A stretch of 64,000 bases of DNA, taken from Rubripirellula sp. GTDB lineage: Bacteria > Planctomycetota > Planctomycetia > Pirellulales > Pirellulaceae. The DNA is taken from contig JAAXJB010000078.1 of NCBI GenBank assembly GCA_012270065.1, forward strand, positions 19,987 through 83,986, written 5' to 3'. The notes beneath the pieces were generated by a model. The model was not told the origin of the DNA, made no database searches, and saw only the letters and a list, made by a program, of their open reading frames with translations. This document shows positions 57,898 to 64,000 of the stretch, piece by piece (the first letter of the stretch is position 1; every line of letters starts with the position of its first letter). A program made the position numbers and the translations under genes.

Positions 57898-58138
57898 TGA
57901 TGATGAACTGTGTCTCTGCTTTCACGTCACGAAAAGAAAGGTGATGCAGTTCATCCGTGTCAATCAACCGCGGGTGCCAAGCCAGCTGTCAGACTGTTAC
58001 GGAGCAGGGACAGGCTGTGGCTGGTGCAGGCCTTTTCTCAAACGTCTCATGGAACAACCCGACTCGGAGGGAGACTTGCTTCCGGATGCTGAATCCTATG
58101 CATCCGAGCGAAAGGAATATCGCAGTCGGAAAAACTGA
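57890..58138 (+). CDS. BFD-like [2Fe-2S]-binding protein
   Basis: 82 residues from ATG 57890, overlapping the end of the M20 gene by 8 bp. The pattern LCLCFHVTKRKV...(33)...CYGAGTGCGWCRPFLKRL has the four cysteines of bacterioferritin-associated-ferredoxin domains (CxC...CxxC), binding one [2Fe-2S] cluster. A charged C-terminal tail follows. Overlap with a peptidase gene is unusual; the role is unknown. Confidence 0.85.
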   Translation: MNDDDELCLCFHVTKRKVMQFIRVNQPRVPSQLSDCYGAGTGCGWCRPFLKRLMEQPDSEGDLLPDAESYASERKEYRSRKN

Positions 58139-58218
58139 CATGGCAGCACGTAAAACTCGCCGGGCAAAACGTTCTGGATCCGTAACATCCCGGAACATCA
58201 TGCTCAGGTGAGCTACGC

Positions 58219-59076
58219 TCACCAAGCCAGTTGCGAAGGGAAAAACTCCGCAATCAGATCCTGATAAAACGGTTTCAAGCTCTCGACGTCCGGACGCGCA
58301 TCACTCTTGGAATACAGGTCATAGGGATTGAACCTGCGGACCCAGTCAAACAGCTGCTTGTCCCGTTCACTGAACAGGTGCTGATAGGCGTTTTCTCGAT
58401 GCCCCGGATAAAACGAGTGGTATCGAATCATGTACTGGGCTTCCATTGGCAAATAGGCCTTGGTCACGTGATACAGGTATTCATCGTGACCCCACGACAT
58501 CATGACATGTTCGAGGCCGATTTGACTTCTGTAGACACCGAGCCTGGTTGAATAGACAGGATGACCCCAATCGGGATTCATGCGAAAGAAATCGTGATAG
58601 ACGATCGTTGATGAATAGGCACAGCCCACAGGAAAAGTGTCGCCAACCACAGCCCACTGTGGCTCACCGAACAAACATAGAATTTTTCCCAGATCATGAA
58701 TCAAACCGACAAGGATGAACCATCGAGGGTGTCCATCAGCACGGATTGCTTCTGCTGCCTGCAGCAAATGTTCAATCTGTGACAACTCGGTGTCAGGATC
58801 ACTGTCATCTACCAGCGTATCGAGAAACTCCATCGCTTCCCAAATGCCCATGCGACGCTGATTCAAAGACAGGAACTGCTTTCGCTTCTGCCTGACGAAA
58901 TCAAACGTCTGGTACTGATGGTTCAGTCGGTAGAACTCCTTCACAGATGCACGGACGGAATCTTGATAGTTCCTGAACTCCGCTGCTGTTTTTTTTGCCT
59001 GACCAGTCGGGGGATAACGACGTTCAAGATCAGCCTCCCAATCATCAGGGTCCGACATGGGATTGTTTTCATCCAC
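58219..59076 (-). CDS. myo-inositol oxygenase
   Basis: 285 residues from GTG 59076; ATG 59058 would remove six residues. The enzyme ring-opens myo-inositol with O2 to D-glucuronate using a mixed-valence di-iron centre. The six ligands are all present at eukaryote-like spacing: His103 (EHLLQ), His127 and Asp128 (IHDLGK), His197 (WGHDEY), His220 (RYHSFYPGH) and Asp253 (YDLYSK). Substrate-region stretches FPVGCAYSS and HPVYSTRLG also fit. Bacterial members are rare compared with fungi, plants and animals. It sits 59 bp downstream of a GNAT gene, away from other inositol genes. Confidence 0.93.
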   Translation of the reverse strand: MDENNPMSDPDDWEADLERRYPPTGQAKKTAAEFRNYQDSVRASVKEFYRLNHQYQTFDFVRQKRKQFLSLNQRRMGIWEAMEFLDTLVDDSDPDTELSQIEHLLQAAEAIRADGHPRWFILVGLIHDLGKILCLFGEPQWAVVGDTFPVGCAYSSTIVYHDFFRMNPDWGHPVYSTRLGVYRSQIGLEHVMMSWGHDEYLYHVTKAYLPMEAQYMIRYHSFYPGHRENAYQHLFSERDKQLFDWVRRFNPYDLYSKSDARPDVESLKPFYQDLIAEFFPSQLAW

Positions 59077-59134
59077 GAACAGCTCAGCCTCACGGATAGG
59101 AATGGGACGGTAAGCTTCCAGTTACCTTCGTCTA

Positions 59135-59692
59135 TCACACGCCTGCGACATCGGCCGCTTTGAAAACAACCTTGGCACGCTTGAATCCAAGTCTTTCGTA
59201 CAGCCGGATCGCAGCGGTGTTGTCGGTCGTCACTTCAAGATGCATCCTTTGCAGACCAGCCTCTCGAAACCCTCGCGCAGCATTTTGAAGCAAAACCGAT
59301 CCCAATCCCAAGCTCCGATGGCCTGGGTCAATTCCAAGGTTCTGCACCGCTCCCCAACCTTCTACTTGCAAGCCCTGAATCGTCCCGATTGGCTGCATCG
59401 TACCTGAATCGGAATCGCGATATCGACATAACCACGTCGCTTGGGGAACGAACGCAGACCGTGATGTAATCTCACGCATCAATCTCAGGCAACCGTCACG
59501 ACGACCCAAACAAGGAAAAACGTTCGCGTCCAATTCACACCGAAAACTGTGGAATTTGGCGGTGGCATGATCGCGAATCAGATCGGTTGAAAAAGGTACC
59601 AGCTCATACCCAAATGGCACGGATTTGGACTCGGGCACGCCCTCGTTGAGGTCGTACTCCATGCGAAAACGTTTGAAATAAGTGAGTCCCAT
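59135..59692 (-). CDS. GNAT family N-acetyltransferase
   Basis: 185 residues from ATG 59692; a GTG at 59734 would add 14 residues. The acetyl-CoA-binding region is VQNLGIDPGHRSLGLGSVLLQNAARGFREAGLQRMHLEVTTDNTAAIRLYERLGFKR, with the P-loop-like R/QxxGxG/A motif as RSLGLGS. The N-terminal half (YELVPFSTDLIRDHATAKFHSFRCELD) is not typical of well-known subfamilies. Acceptor unknown. It may share a transcript with the inositol oxygenase gene. Confidence 0.85.
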   Translation of the reverse strand: MGLTYFKRFRMEYDLNEGVPESKSVPFGYELVPFSTDLIRDHATAKFHSFRCELDANVFPCLGRRDGCLRLMREITSRSAFVPQATWLCRYRDSDSGTMQPIGTIQGLQVEGWGAVQNLGIDPGHRSLGLGSVLLQNAARGFREAGLQRMHLEVTTDNTAAIRLYERLGFKRAKVVFKAADVAGV

Positions 59693-59933
59693 GCCGGCCA
59701 CCAAAGAGTAACTGTCTTTGCAGAAGTTTAGCACATGAATGGAATTGGGCCCGTTTTTGACATCCGTGGCTTGATCGCCAGAGCGCAGGCCCCGGGTTCA
59801 ATCTCCGTTTCACAGCCACGCGACCCGAGATCTGCCGGCATGACCCGAACAATGGGCAGACTCAGCACCCGTCTCGCGAGTCAGCAACCAGATCCGTGGT
59901 AAAAACAGCATTTCACGCCTGTTTTTTGGGTAC

Positions 59934-59951
59934 CCAAACATTTATATTTGG
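59934..59951. promoter_or_regulatory. 18-bp dyad upstream of the metal transporter
   Basis: CCAAACATTTATATTTGG matches its reverse complement at 14 of 18 positions. It lies 58 bp before the substrate-binding protein gene. The arms and spacing are in the size range of DtxR/MntR or Fur-family operators; which one is not decidable. Confidence 0.5.
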
Positions 59952-60008
59952 ACATCCGTAAAGTCAGAAATCACTCTTCTCCAGCCTTCCAACAGCGAAT
60001 TCCCTACC

Positions 60009-61175
60009 TTGAAACAAGCCAAAACTGCCTTTCCGCTAATTTCAATCGTGATCCCCACGATCCTGCTGCTTTGGCTGGCAGTCACTGCAGGCTGCAATGA
60101 TTCGTCTTCGCAGCAGTCACAGAACAGCAACACCAAGCCACGCATTGTCACCACGACAGGCATGATACGGGACATGGTGCAGACACTCGTTGGTCCTGAG
60201 GCAGAGGTGAGTGCGATCATGGGACCGGGTGTAGATCCACATCTTTATCAACCTTCCCGGGGGGATTCGGTTGAGTTGCTGCAAGCTGATGTGGTCGTCT
60301 ACAACGGACTCCATCTGGAGGGACGGTTGGGTGAAGTGCTTGAGGCCCGGTCCGGCAAGAATGCCCTCACGATTGCTGTTGGCGATACTCTGGACGAAAA
60401 CACTCTTCTTGATGCAGATGCTGGTCTTCATGATCCGCACATCTGGATGAATGTCTCGTTATGGCGTGATGCGATGCTCAATGTTGCGAGCGCCCTGGCA
60501 GATCAAATGCCAGAACATGCTGATGCCATTCTTGAAAGGGCAGGGCAACTTGATATGGAGCTGGAAGAACTTGACCAGTGGGGAGAAGCAACCATTGCGT
60601 CGATTCCCGAATCACAGCGCATTCTCGTCACCGCGCACGATGCCTTCCAGTACTTTGGCAAGCGTTATGACATCGAAGTGTATGGCGTTCAGGGAGTGTC
60701 AACCATCAGTGATGCTGCAATCAGTGATGTGAATCGACTGGTCAACCTGATTGTTGATCGACAGGTCCCGGCGGTCTTTTTCGAATCAAGTGTTTCACCA
60801 CGGCAGGTGAAAGCCATTGTAGAAGGAGCCCAGCAACGTGGACTGGACGTCTCAAGTGACTCCACGTTGCTCAGTGACAGCATGGGTGCCGATGGTACCC
60901 CCGAAGGAACGTACGTCGGGATGATGCGGCACAATTTCACAACCATCGCCAAGGCGCTGGGTGGTCAGGTCGCGGATCCGGAGGCCGAAACTCCCGTTGA
61001 AAAAGAAGCGGATCCATTGGACGAGGCCGAAAGCAACAGTACCGAGCCAATCAATCCGGAAGAAGGCCAGCAAGCCGACACGGATAACCGCACCGAACAG
61101 TCGAACACCGAAGATCCGAATGAATCTGGTGATTCGGCCTCATCGGAGCAAGTCACCGACGGAGACTCGAATTGA
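60009..61175 (+). CDS. TroA/ZnuA-type metal-binding lipoprotein of an ABC transporter
   Basis: 388 residues from TTG 60009; no other in-frame start lies near. The lipobox is LAVTAGC, so it is anchored to a membrane. Cluster-9 solute-binding domain with four ligands visible: His78 (DPHLYQP), His144 (DPHIW), His210 (TAHDAFQYF) and Asp290 (LLSDSMG). His-His-His-Asp is the TroA/ZnuA set, binding zinc and/or manganese; there is no His-rich loop. From about residue 322 to the end the chain is a Glu/Asp/Ser/Thr-rich tail of some 65 residues (EKEADPLDEAESNSTEPINP...), unusual for the family. First gene of an ABC operon; the stop overlaps the next start (TTGA). Confidence 0.92.
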   Translation: MKQAKTAFPLISIVIPTILLLWLAVTAGCNDSSSQQSQNSNTKPRIVTTTGMIRDMVQTLVGPEAEVSAIMGPGVDPHLYQPSRGDSVELLQADVVVYNGLHLEGRLGEVLEARSGKNALTIAVGDTLDENTLLDADAGLHDPHIWMNVSLWRDAMLNVASALADQMPEHADAILERAGQLDMELEELDQWGEATIASIPESQRILVTAHDAFQYFGKRYDIEVYGVQGVSTISDAAISDVNRLVNLIVDRQVPAVFFESSVSPRQVKAIVEGAQQRGLDVSSDSTLLSDSMGADGTPEGTYVGMMRHNFTTIAKALGGQVADPEAETPVEKEADPLDEAESNSTEPINPEEGQQADTDNRTEQSNTEDPNESGDSASSEQVTDGDSN

Positions 61176-61918
61176 ATTCGAAAGGAGACAATGGGGTGCT
61201 GCCTCTTGCAGCCTTTCAGGTGACGGTTGCTTACCGGAACACTCCTGTCCTCACCGACCTCAATTTCGAAGTTCCGGCAGGCACATTGACTGCAATCGTG
61301 GGGCCCAATGGTGCCGGCAAGAGCACACTGATCAAGACAGCTCTCGGCTTGGTCCAACCACTCACTGGGCATTTTGAATTCTTCGGTCGACCATTTCGTG
61401 AAGTGGATGGCCGGGTCAGTTACATTCCACAGCGGACCAGCGTTGACTGGGATTTCCCGGTGACAGCACTCGATGTGGTATGCATGGGACTGTATCGAAA
61501 AATAGGCTGGTTTCGACCAGTTCGATCCCGTCACCGTGACCAGGCGATGGAAGCTTTGGCCGAAGTCGGGATGCAGGACTACGCCAAACGCCAAATCAGC
61601 CAACTCTCCGGAGGTCAGCAGCAACGGGTATTTCTGGCCCGTGCGCTGGTTCAGAATGCTGACCTTTTTCTGATGGACGAACCCCTGGCAGGCGTCGACG
61701 TTGCCACTGAAAAAACAATCATTCAGATACTGCATCGCATGCGAGACCACGGTCAGACAGCGATCGTCGTGCACCATGATCTTGATACAGTTTGTGAGTA
61801 CTTCGACCGCGTTGTCTTACTCAACGAGAGGATCATCGCCGAGGGACGCTCTGAAGAGACGATGACCCCGGAGAATCTGAAACAGGCGTACGGCGGCAAA
61901 TTGCATATTCTGACCTGA
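61172..61918 (+). CDS. metal ABC transporter ATP-binding protein
   Basis: 248 residues from TTG 61172, which overlaps the upstream stop. Walker A VGPNGAGKSTLIKTALGL, Q-loop SYIPQRTSVDWDFPV, signature LSGGQQQRVFLARAL, Walker B LFLMDEPLAGVD, H-loop VVHHDLD. The Q-loop segment RTSVDWDFPVTALDVV is the hallmark of manganese/zinc/iron cluster-9 ATPases (MntB/TroB/SitB). It powers the import of the metal held by the upstream lipoprotein. Confidence 0.95.
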   Translation: MNSKGDNGVLPLAAFQVTVAYRNTPVLTDLNFEVPAGTLTAIVGPNGAGKSTLIKTALGLVQPLTGHFEFFGRPFREVDGRVSYIPQRTSVDWDFPVTALDVVCMGLYRKIGWFRPVRSRHRDQAMEALAEVGMQDYAKRQISQLSGGQQQRVFLARALVQNADLFLMDEPLAGVDVATEKTIIQILHRMRDHGQTAIVVHHDLDTVCEYFDRVVLLNERIIAEGRSEETMTPENLKQAYGGKLHILT

Positions 61919-61943
61919 CCTAACTCTTCTGGATTTCACACCT

Positions 61944-62864
61944 GTGAGTCACTTTGAAGTTCTCTTCGCATACAACACCCTCGTTGTTCTGGCAGGAACA
62001 ATGCTGCTTGGGATTGCGGCTGGAATCACAGGAACGTTTCTCATGCTTCGCCGACGATCATTGGCTGGTGATGTGATCGGGCATGCCGCGTTGCCTGGTG
62101 TTGCGGTAGCGTTTCTGATCCATGCTGCGATCGCTCCCGACGCCGGCAAGAGCCTGCCGCTGATGCTATTGGGCGGTGGCATTGCCAGTGCATGCGGTAT
62201 GCTGGCGGCTCTTTGGCTACGTAATGTGGCCCGTCTGCCTGAAGATGCGGTCATGGCGATCGTCCTGAGTACATTTTTTGGCATCGGTGTTGTTCTGCTT
62301 TCCATCGTTCAGGCATCACCCACGGGAGCACAAGCCGGGATCAAGGACTTCATCTTCGGGCAAGCGGCGGCGATTCGAATCAGTGATGTTGCTTTGTTGG
62401 CCACCATCACAGCGGGTACAATTGTGATCTGCCACTCACTGGTGAAAGAATGGACACTGATGTGTTTTGATCAGGGGTTGGCTGGGGTTCTGGGATATCC
62501 TGTTCGCACGCTTGATTTTCTTTTGATGGCGTTGGTGGTCGCCGTGTGTGTGGCGGGCATGCAGGCGGTAGGTCTGTTACTGATTGTGGCATTGCTGATC
62601 ATTCCACCCACATCAGCTCGATTCTGGAGCGATTCAATTGGTCCCAACATTTGGCTGTCGGCAATCTTCGGCGCCATTTCAGCAACCACGGGTGGCATTG
62701 CCAGTGCATTGGTCCCCAAGCTCAGCACAGGTGCCATCATTGTGTTGGCGGCAGCAATGTTCATGTTATTCAGCATGCTGTTTGGATCCCGGCACGGTCT
62801 GTTGCTGCGTTGGCACGCACGCCGCATGATGAAACGTGCATCTCAAAATACGCCACCCGCATGA
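61944..62864 (+). CDS. metal ABC transporter permease
   Basis: 306 residues from GTG 61944. About eight to nine hydrophobic helices. Cluster-9 permease landmarks: GIAAGITGTFLMLRRRSLAGDVIGHAALPGVAVAFL (conserved Asp/His in the helix-turn), FFGIGVVLLSIVQ, and MQAVGLLLIVALLIIPPTSARFW. It forms the channel with the two genes upstream. Only one permease gene is present, so it acts as a homodimer. The C-terminus (GLLLRWHARRMMKR) is short and basic. Confidence 0.95.
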   Translation: MSHFEVLFAYNTLVVLAGTMLLGIAAGITGTFLMLRRRSLAGDVIGHAALPGVAVAFLIHAAIAPDAGKSLPLMLLGGGIASACGMLAALWLRNVARLPEDAVMAIVLSTFFGIGVVLLSIVQASPTGAQAGIKDFIFGQAAAIRISDVALLATITAGTIVICHSLVKEWTLMCFDQGLAGVLGYPVRTLDFLLMALVVAVCVAGMQAVGLLLIVALLIIPPTSARFWSDSIGPNIWLSAIFGAISATTGGIASALVPKLSTGAIIVLAAAMFMLFSMLFGSRHGLLLRWHARRMMKRASQNTPPA

Positions 62865-62989
62865 TGATTTTTCACCATTGCCGGTCTTTTGGCGTTTTTT
62901 CCGTATCCTGGGATCGATCCGACAAATCTGCCAAATAGCCGGTCTAGCCCTGCAGAACAAATTAAGTAGAATTCGGTCCTACTTGAGAC

Positions 62990-63063
62990 GCATCCGTAGC
63001 TCAACTGGATAGAGCATCGGTCTTCGGAACCGAGGGTTGGGGGTTCGAATCCCTCCGGGTGTA
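62990..63063 (+). tRNA. tRNA-Arg (anticodon TCG)
   Basis: 74 nt. Acceptor GCATCCG pairs with CGGGTGT (two G-U pairs); the D-stem is GCTC/GAGC; the anticodon stem is TCGGT/ACCGA with loop CTTCGGA, giving anticodon TCG; the T-arm is GGGGG-TTCGAAT-CCCTC; discriminator A. The CCA end is not encoded. The 3' half is copied on the other strand into the end of an integrase-like reading frame, which fits a role as a phage/integrative-element attachment site. Confidence 0.95.
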
Positions 63064-63300
63064 CTTAGCATCTTCTTCAAGGTCTGCTGGATCACTCTCT
63101 TTCAATGCTTCCTCAAGCATTTCCAGCAATTCACGACCTTTTCCCGATTTGCTCAACTGCTGGATGAGTTGATTTGGGTCAGTCTGGGTGTTCTCCGCAT
63201 ACACGATGCCTACACTTTTTGCCGAATCGCCTACACTTTTTTCTCCACCTGCAATTCCCAGTGCTTTCTGACGGTCTGCTTTGAGTATGGGAGGTTTTTC
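63001..63300 (-). pseudogene. integrase-like C-terminal relic running into tRNA-Arg
   Basis: An open frame of 99 codons begins after a stop at 63301-63303 and ends at a TGA at 63001-63003, inside the tRNA D-stem. It has no proper start (a GTG at 63204 is internal). The segment TDPNQLIQQLSKSGKGRELLEMLEEALKE is clearly protein-like. It ends YTRRDSNPQPSVPKTDALSS, the antisense translation of the tRNA, which is typical of tyrosine recombinase genes whose 3' end overlaps the attachment tRNA. Near the middle two in-frame copies of KSVG occur 21 bp apart. I infer a decayed integrase C-terminus; no catalytic R-H-R-Y residues remain. Confidence 0.5.
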
Positions 63301-63320
63301 TCACTGGGTTTAGAGCTGGC

Positions 63321-64000
63321 TCATTGAAGCTTTGAGAACCATTGCTTTGCTTCCTTGATCCAGATGTCTTTTGGCTCGACAGTCAATGCTGTTTTTTCTT
63401 TTACCTTGTAAGATGACACTTCATCGCCCGCGATTAACTCCAAGGCATGTAATGCTTCAACTCTTATGCTTCGGTTTGAGATCAGTTTCTTTCCGAACCA
63501 AAGAGGAAACTCACCCGGATGGTCCAAGGCCTTGACGAGGACAGGAATTGACGAGTCTTCAGGGAATTTGCCCAGAAACTCACAACACTTTTCCGGGGTG
63601 AAAAACATGTAATGTTCGGTGTCACGTTCCAGTATGCGGGCGAGAAACTTCTGGATTGGTGCGCAATCTTTTTTAGTACCGTATCTGTCCAGTAAAAGGT
63701 CAAGCACAATCTGGTACACATTTTTGCTGGAGGACCCGTTGGAAGGGTTGAAGTGATAGTGCTTCCAAATCAATAGATCATCACTCTCAAGAATCAGAAG
63801 AAGTTGCTCTCGGACTTTTTCCTCAGGCAAACCGAGAAGTTCTTCCCTTGCCTCCTTTTGTCTTTTGAATTCATGTTTCCAACCTGCATCATACGCTTCG
63901 ATCAGTCTCAGTATTTCTTCATCAGGTTCCAACCCTCCTAATACGCTCGCCTGAGGCCCTCGCTCAATCAATGGCTCAGCAATGAGTGTTCGCCTATCTG
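63321..64000 (-). CDS. HEAT-like repeat protein, 5' end outside window
   Basis: At least 226 residues; the frame is still open at the right edge (DRRTLIAEPL precedes the first TTG at 63971). Helical, Leu-rich segments (PEEKVREQLLLILESDDLLIWKHYHF, CCEFLGKFPEDSSIPVLVKALDHPG, RSIRVEALHALELIAGDEVSSY) resemble HEAT/armadillo repeats. No signal peptide or catalytic motif is seen in the visible part. It looks more AT-rich than its neighbours by eye and lies beside an integration site, so it may belong to an inserted element. Confidence 0.5.
   Translation of the reverse strand, partial: DRRTLIAEPLIERGPQASVLGGLEPDEEILRLIEAYDAGWKHEFKRQKEAREELLGLPEEKVREQLLLILESDDLLIWKHYHFNPSNGSSSKNVYQIVLDLLLDRYGTKKDCAPIQKFLARILERDTEHYMFFTPEKCCEFLGKFPEDSSIPVLVKALDHPGEFPLWFGKKLISNRSIRVEALHALELIAGDEVSSYKVKEKTALTVEPKDIWIKEAKQWFSKLQ

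Overview
The window reads as a chromosomal segment of a planctomycete, probably of the Rhodopirellula/Gimesia kind (order Pirellulales or Planctomycetales). The diagnostic genes are a planctomycete-type cytochrome C/DUF1549/DUF1553 protein, a Tat-exported DUF1501 protein, several secreted sulfatases and glycosidases, tandem secreted PQQ-type beta-propeller proteins, and a sugar-responsive XylR-like regulator. Genes are loosely packed, GTG and TTG starts are frequent, and housekeeping genes (rpoD-type sigma factor, gyrB, lipA, smpB, rnhA, rlmN) are scattered among exported enzymes.

Layout. 1-3410: end of a ThuA-like protein, a secreted S9 prolyl-oligopeptidase-like peptidase and a Tat-exported hydroxypyruvate-isomerase-like TIM barrel. 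3411-3706: a 17-bp tandem repeat with a stem-loop. 3707-10580: minus-strand cluster of three PQQ-like propellers and one GH43/GH32-clan propeller. 10581-11876: about 1.3 kb with no recognisable gene. 11877-17719: a probable zinc-limitation island (COG0523 GTPase with an internal deletion, HisI with an altered zinc ligand, COG0701 permease, DUF3299-like protein, an 81-aa unknown, CysS, DUF1826), headed by a promoter whose spacer and -10 carry a palindrome. 17953-27846: a minus-strand five-gene saccharide/sulfate degradation locus, divergent from a XylR-like activator (28226-29419), with a near-perfect 28-bp palindrome between them.

29684-33798: DUF374 acyltransferase, DinB protein, methyltransferase, zinc-ribbon membrane protein, then a 1.1-kb gene-free stretch leading into rpoD (33799-35361), which ends in a textbook intrinsic terminator. 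35464-43046: TPR/glycosyltransferase-like protein, lipA, smpB overlapping a LolD/MacB-type ABC exporter, and a YyaL-type thioredoxin-domain protein. 43059-48225: gyrB, rnhA, a secreted Gly-rich protein and an Fpg/Nei glycosylase. 48388-53269: an ArsB/NhaD-type permease, a tandem universal-stress protein and a large VWA membrane protein. 53356-59692: GH2 enzyme, rlmN, an M20 peptidase overlapping a BFD-type [2Fe-2S] protein, a bacterial myo-inositol oxygenase and a GNAT enzyme. 60009-62864: a TroA/ZnuA-type metal ABC transporter preceded by a dyad operator. 62990-64000: tRNA-Arg(TCG), an integrase-like C-terminal relic running antisense into the tRNA, and an edge-truncated repeat protein.

Two themes stand out. 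The first is metal homeostasis: the COG0523/HisI/CysS/DUF1826 island and the separate TroA-type transporter both look like responses to scarce zinc or manganese. The second is extracellular polysaccharide attack (sulfatases, GH2, six-hairpin and five-bladed glycosidases, myo-inositol oxygenase). All functional calls rest on reading motifs by eye; no database search was run.
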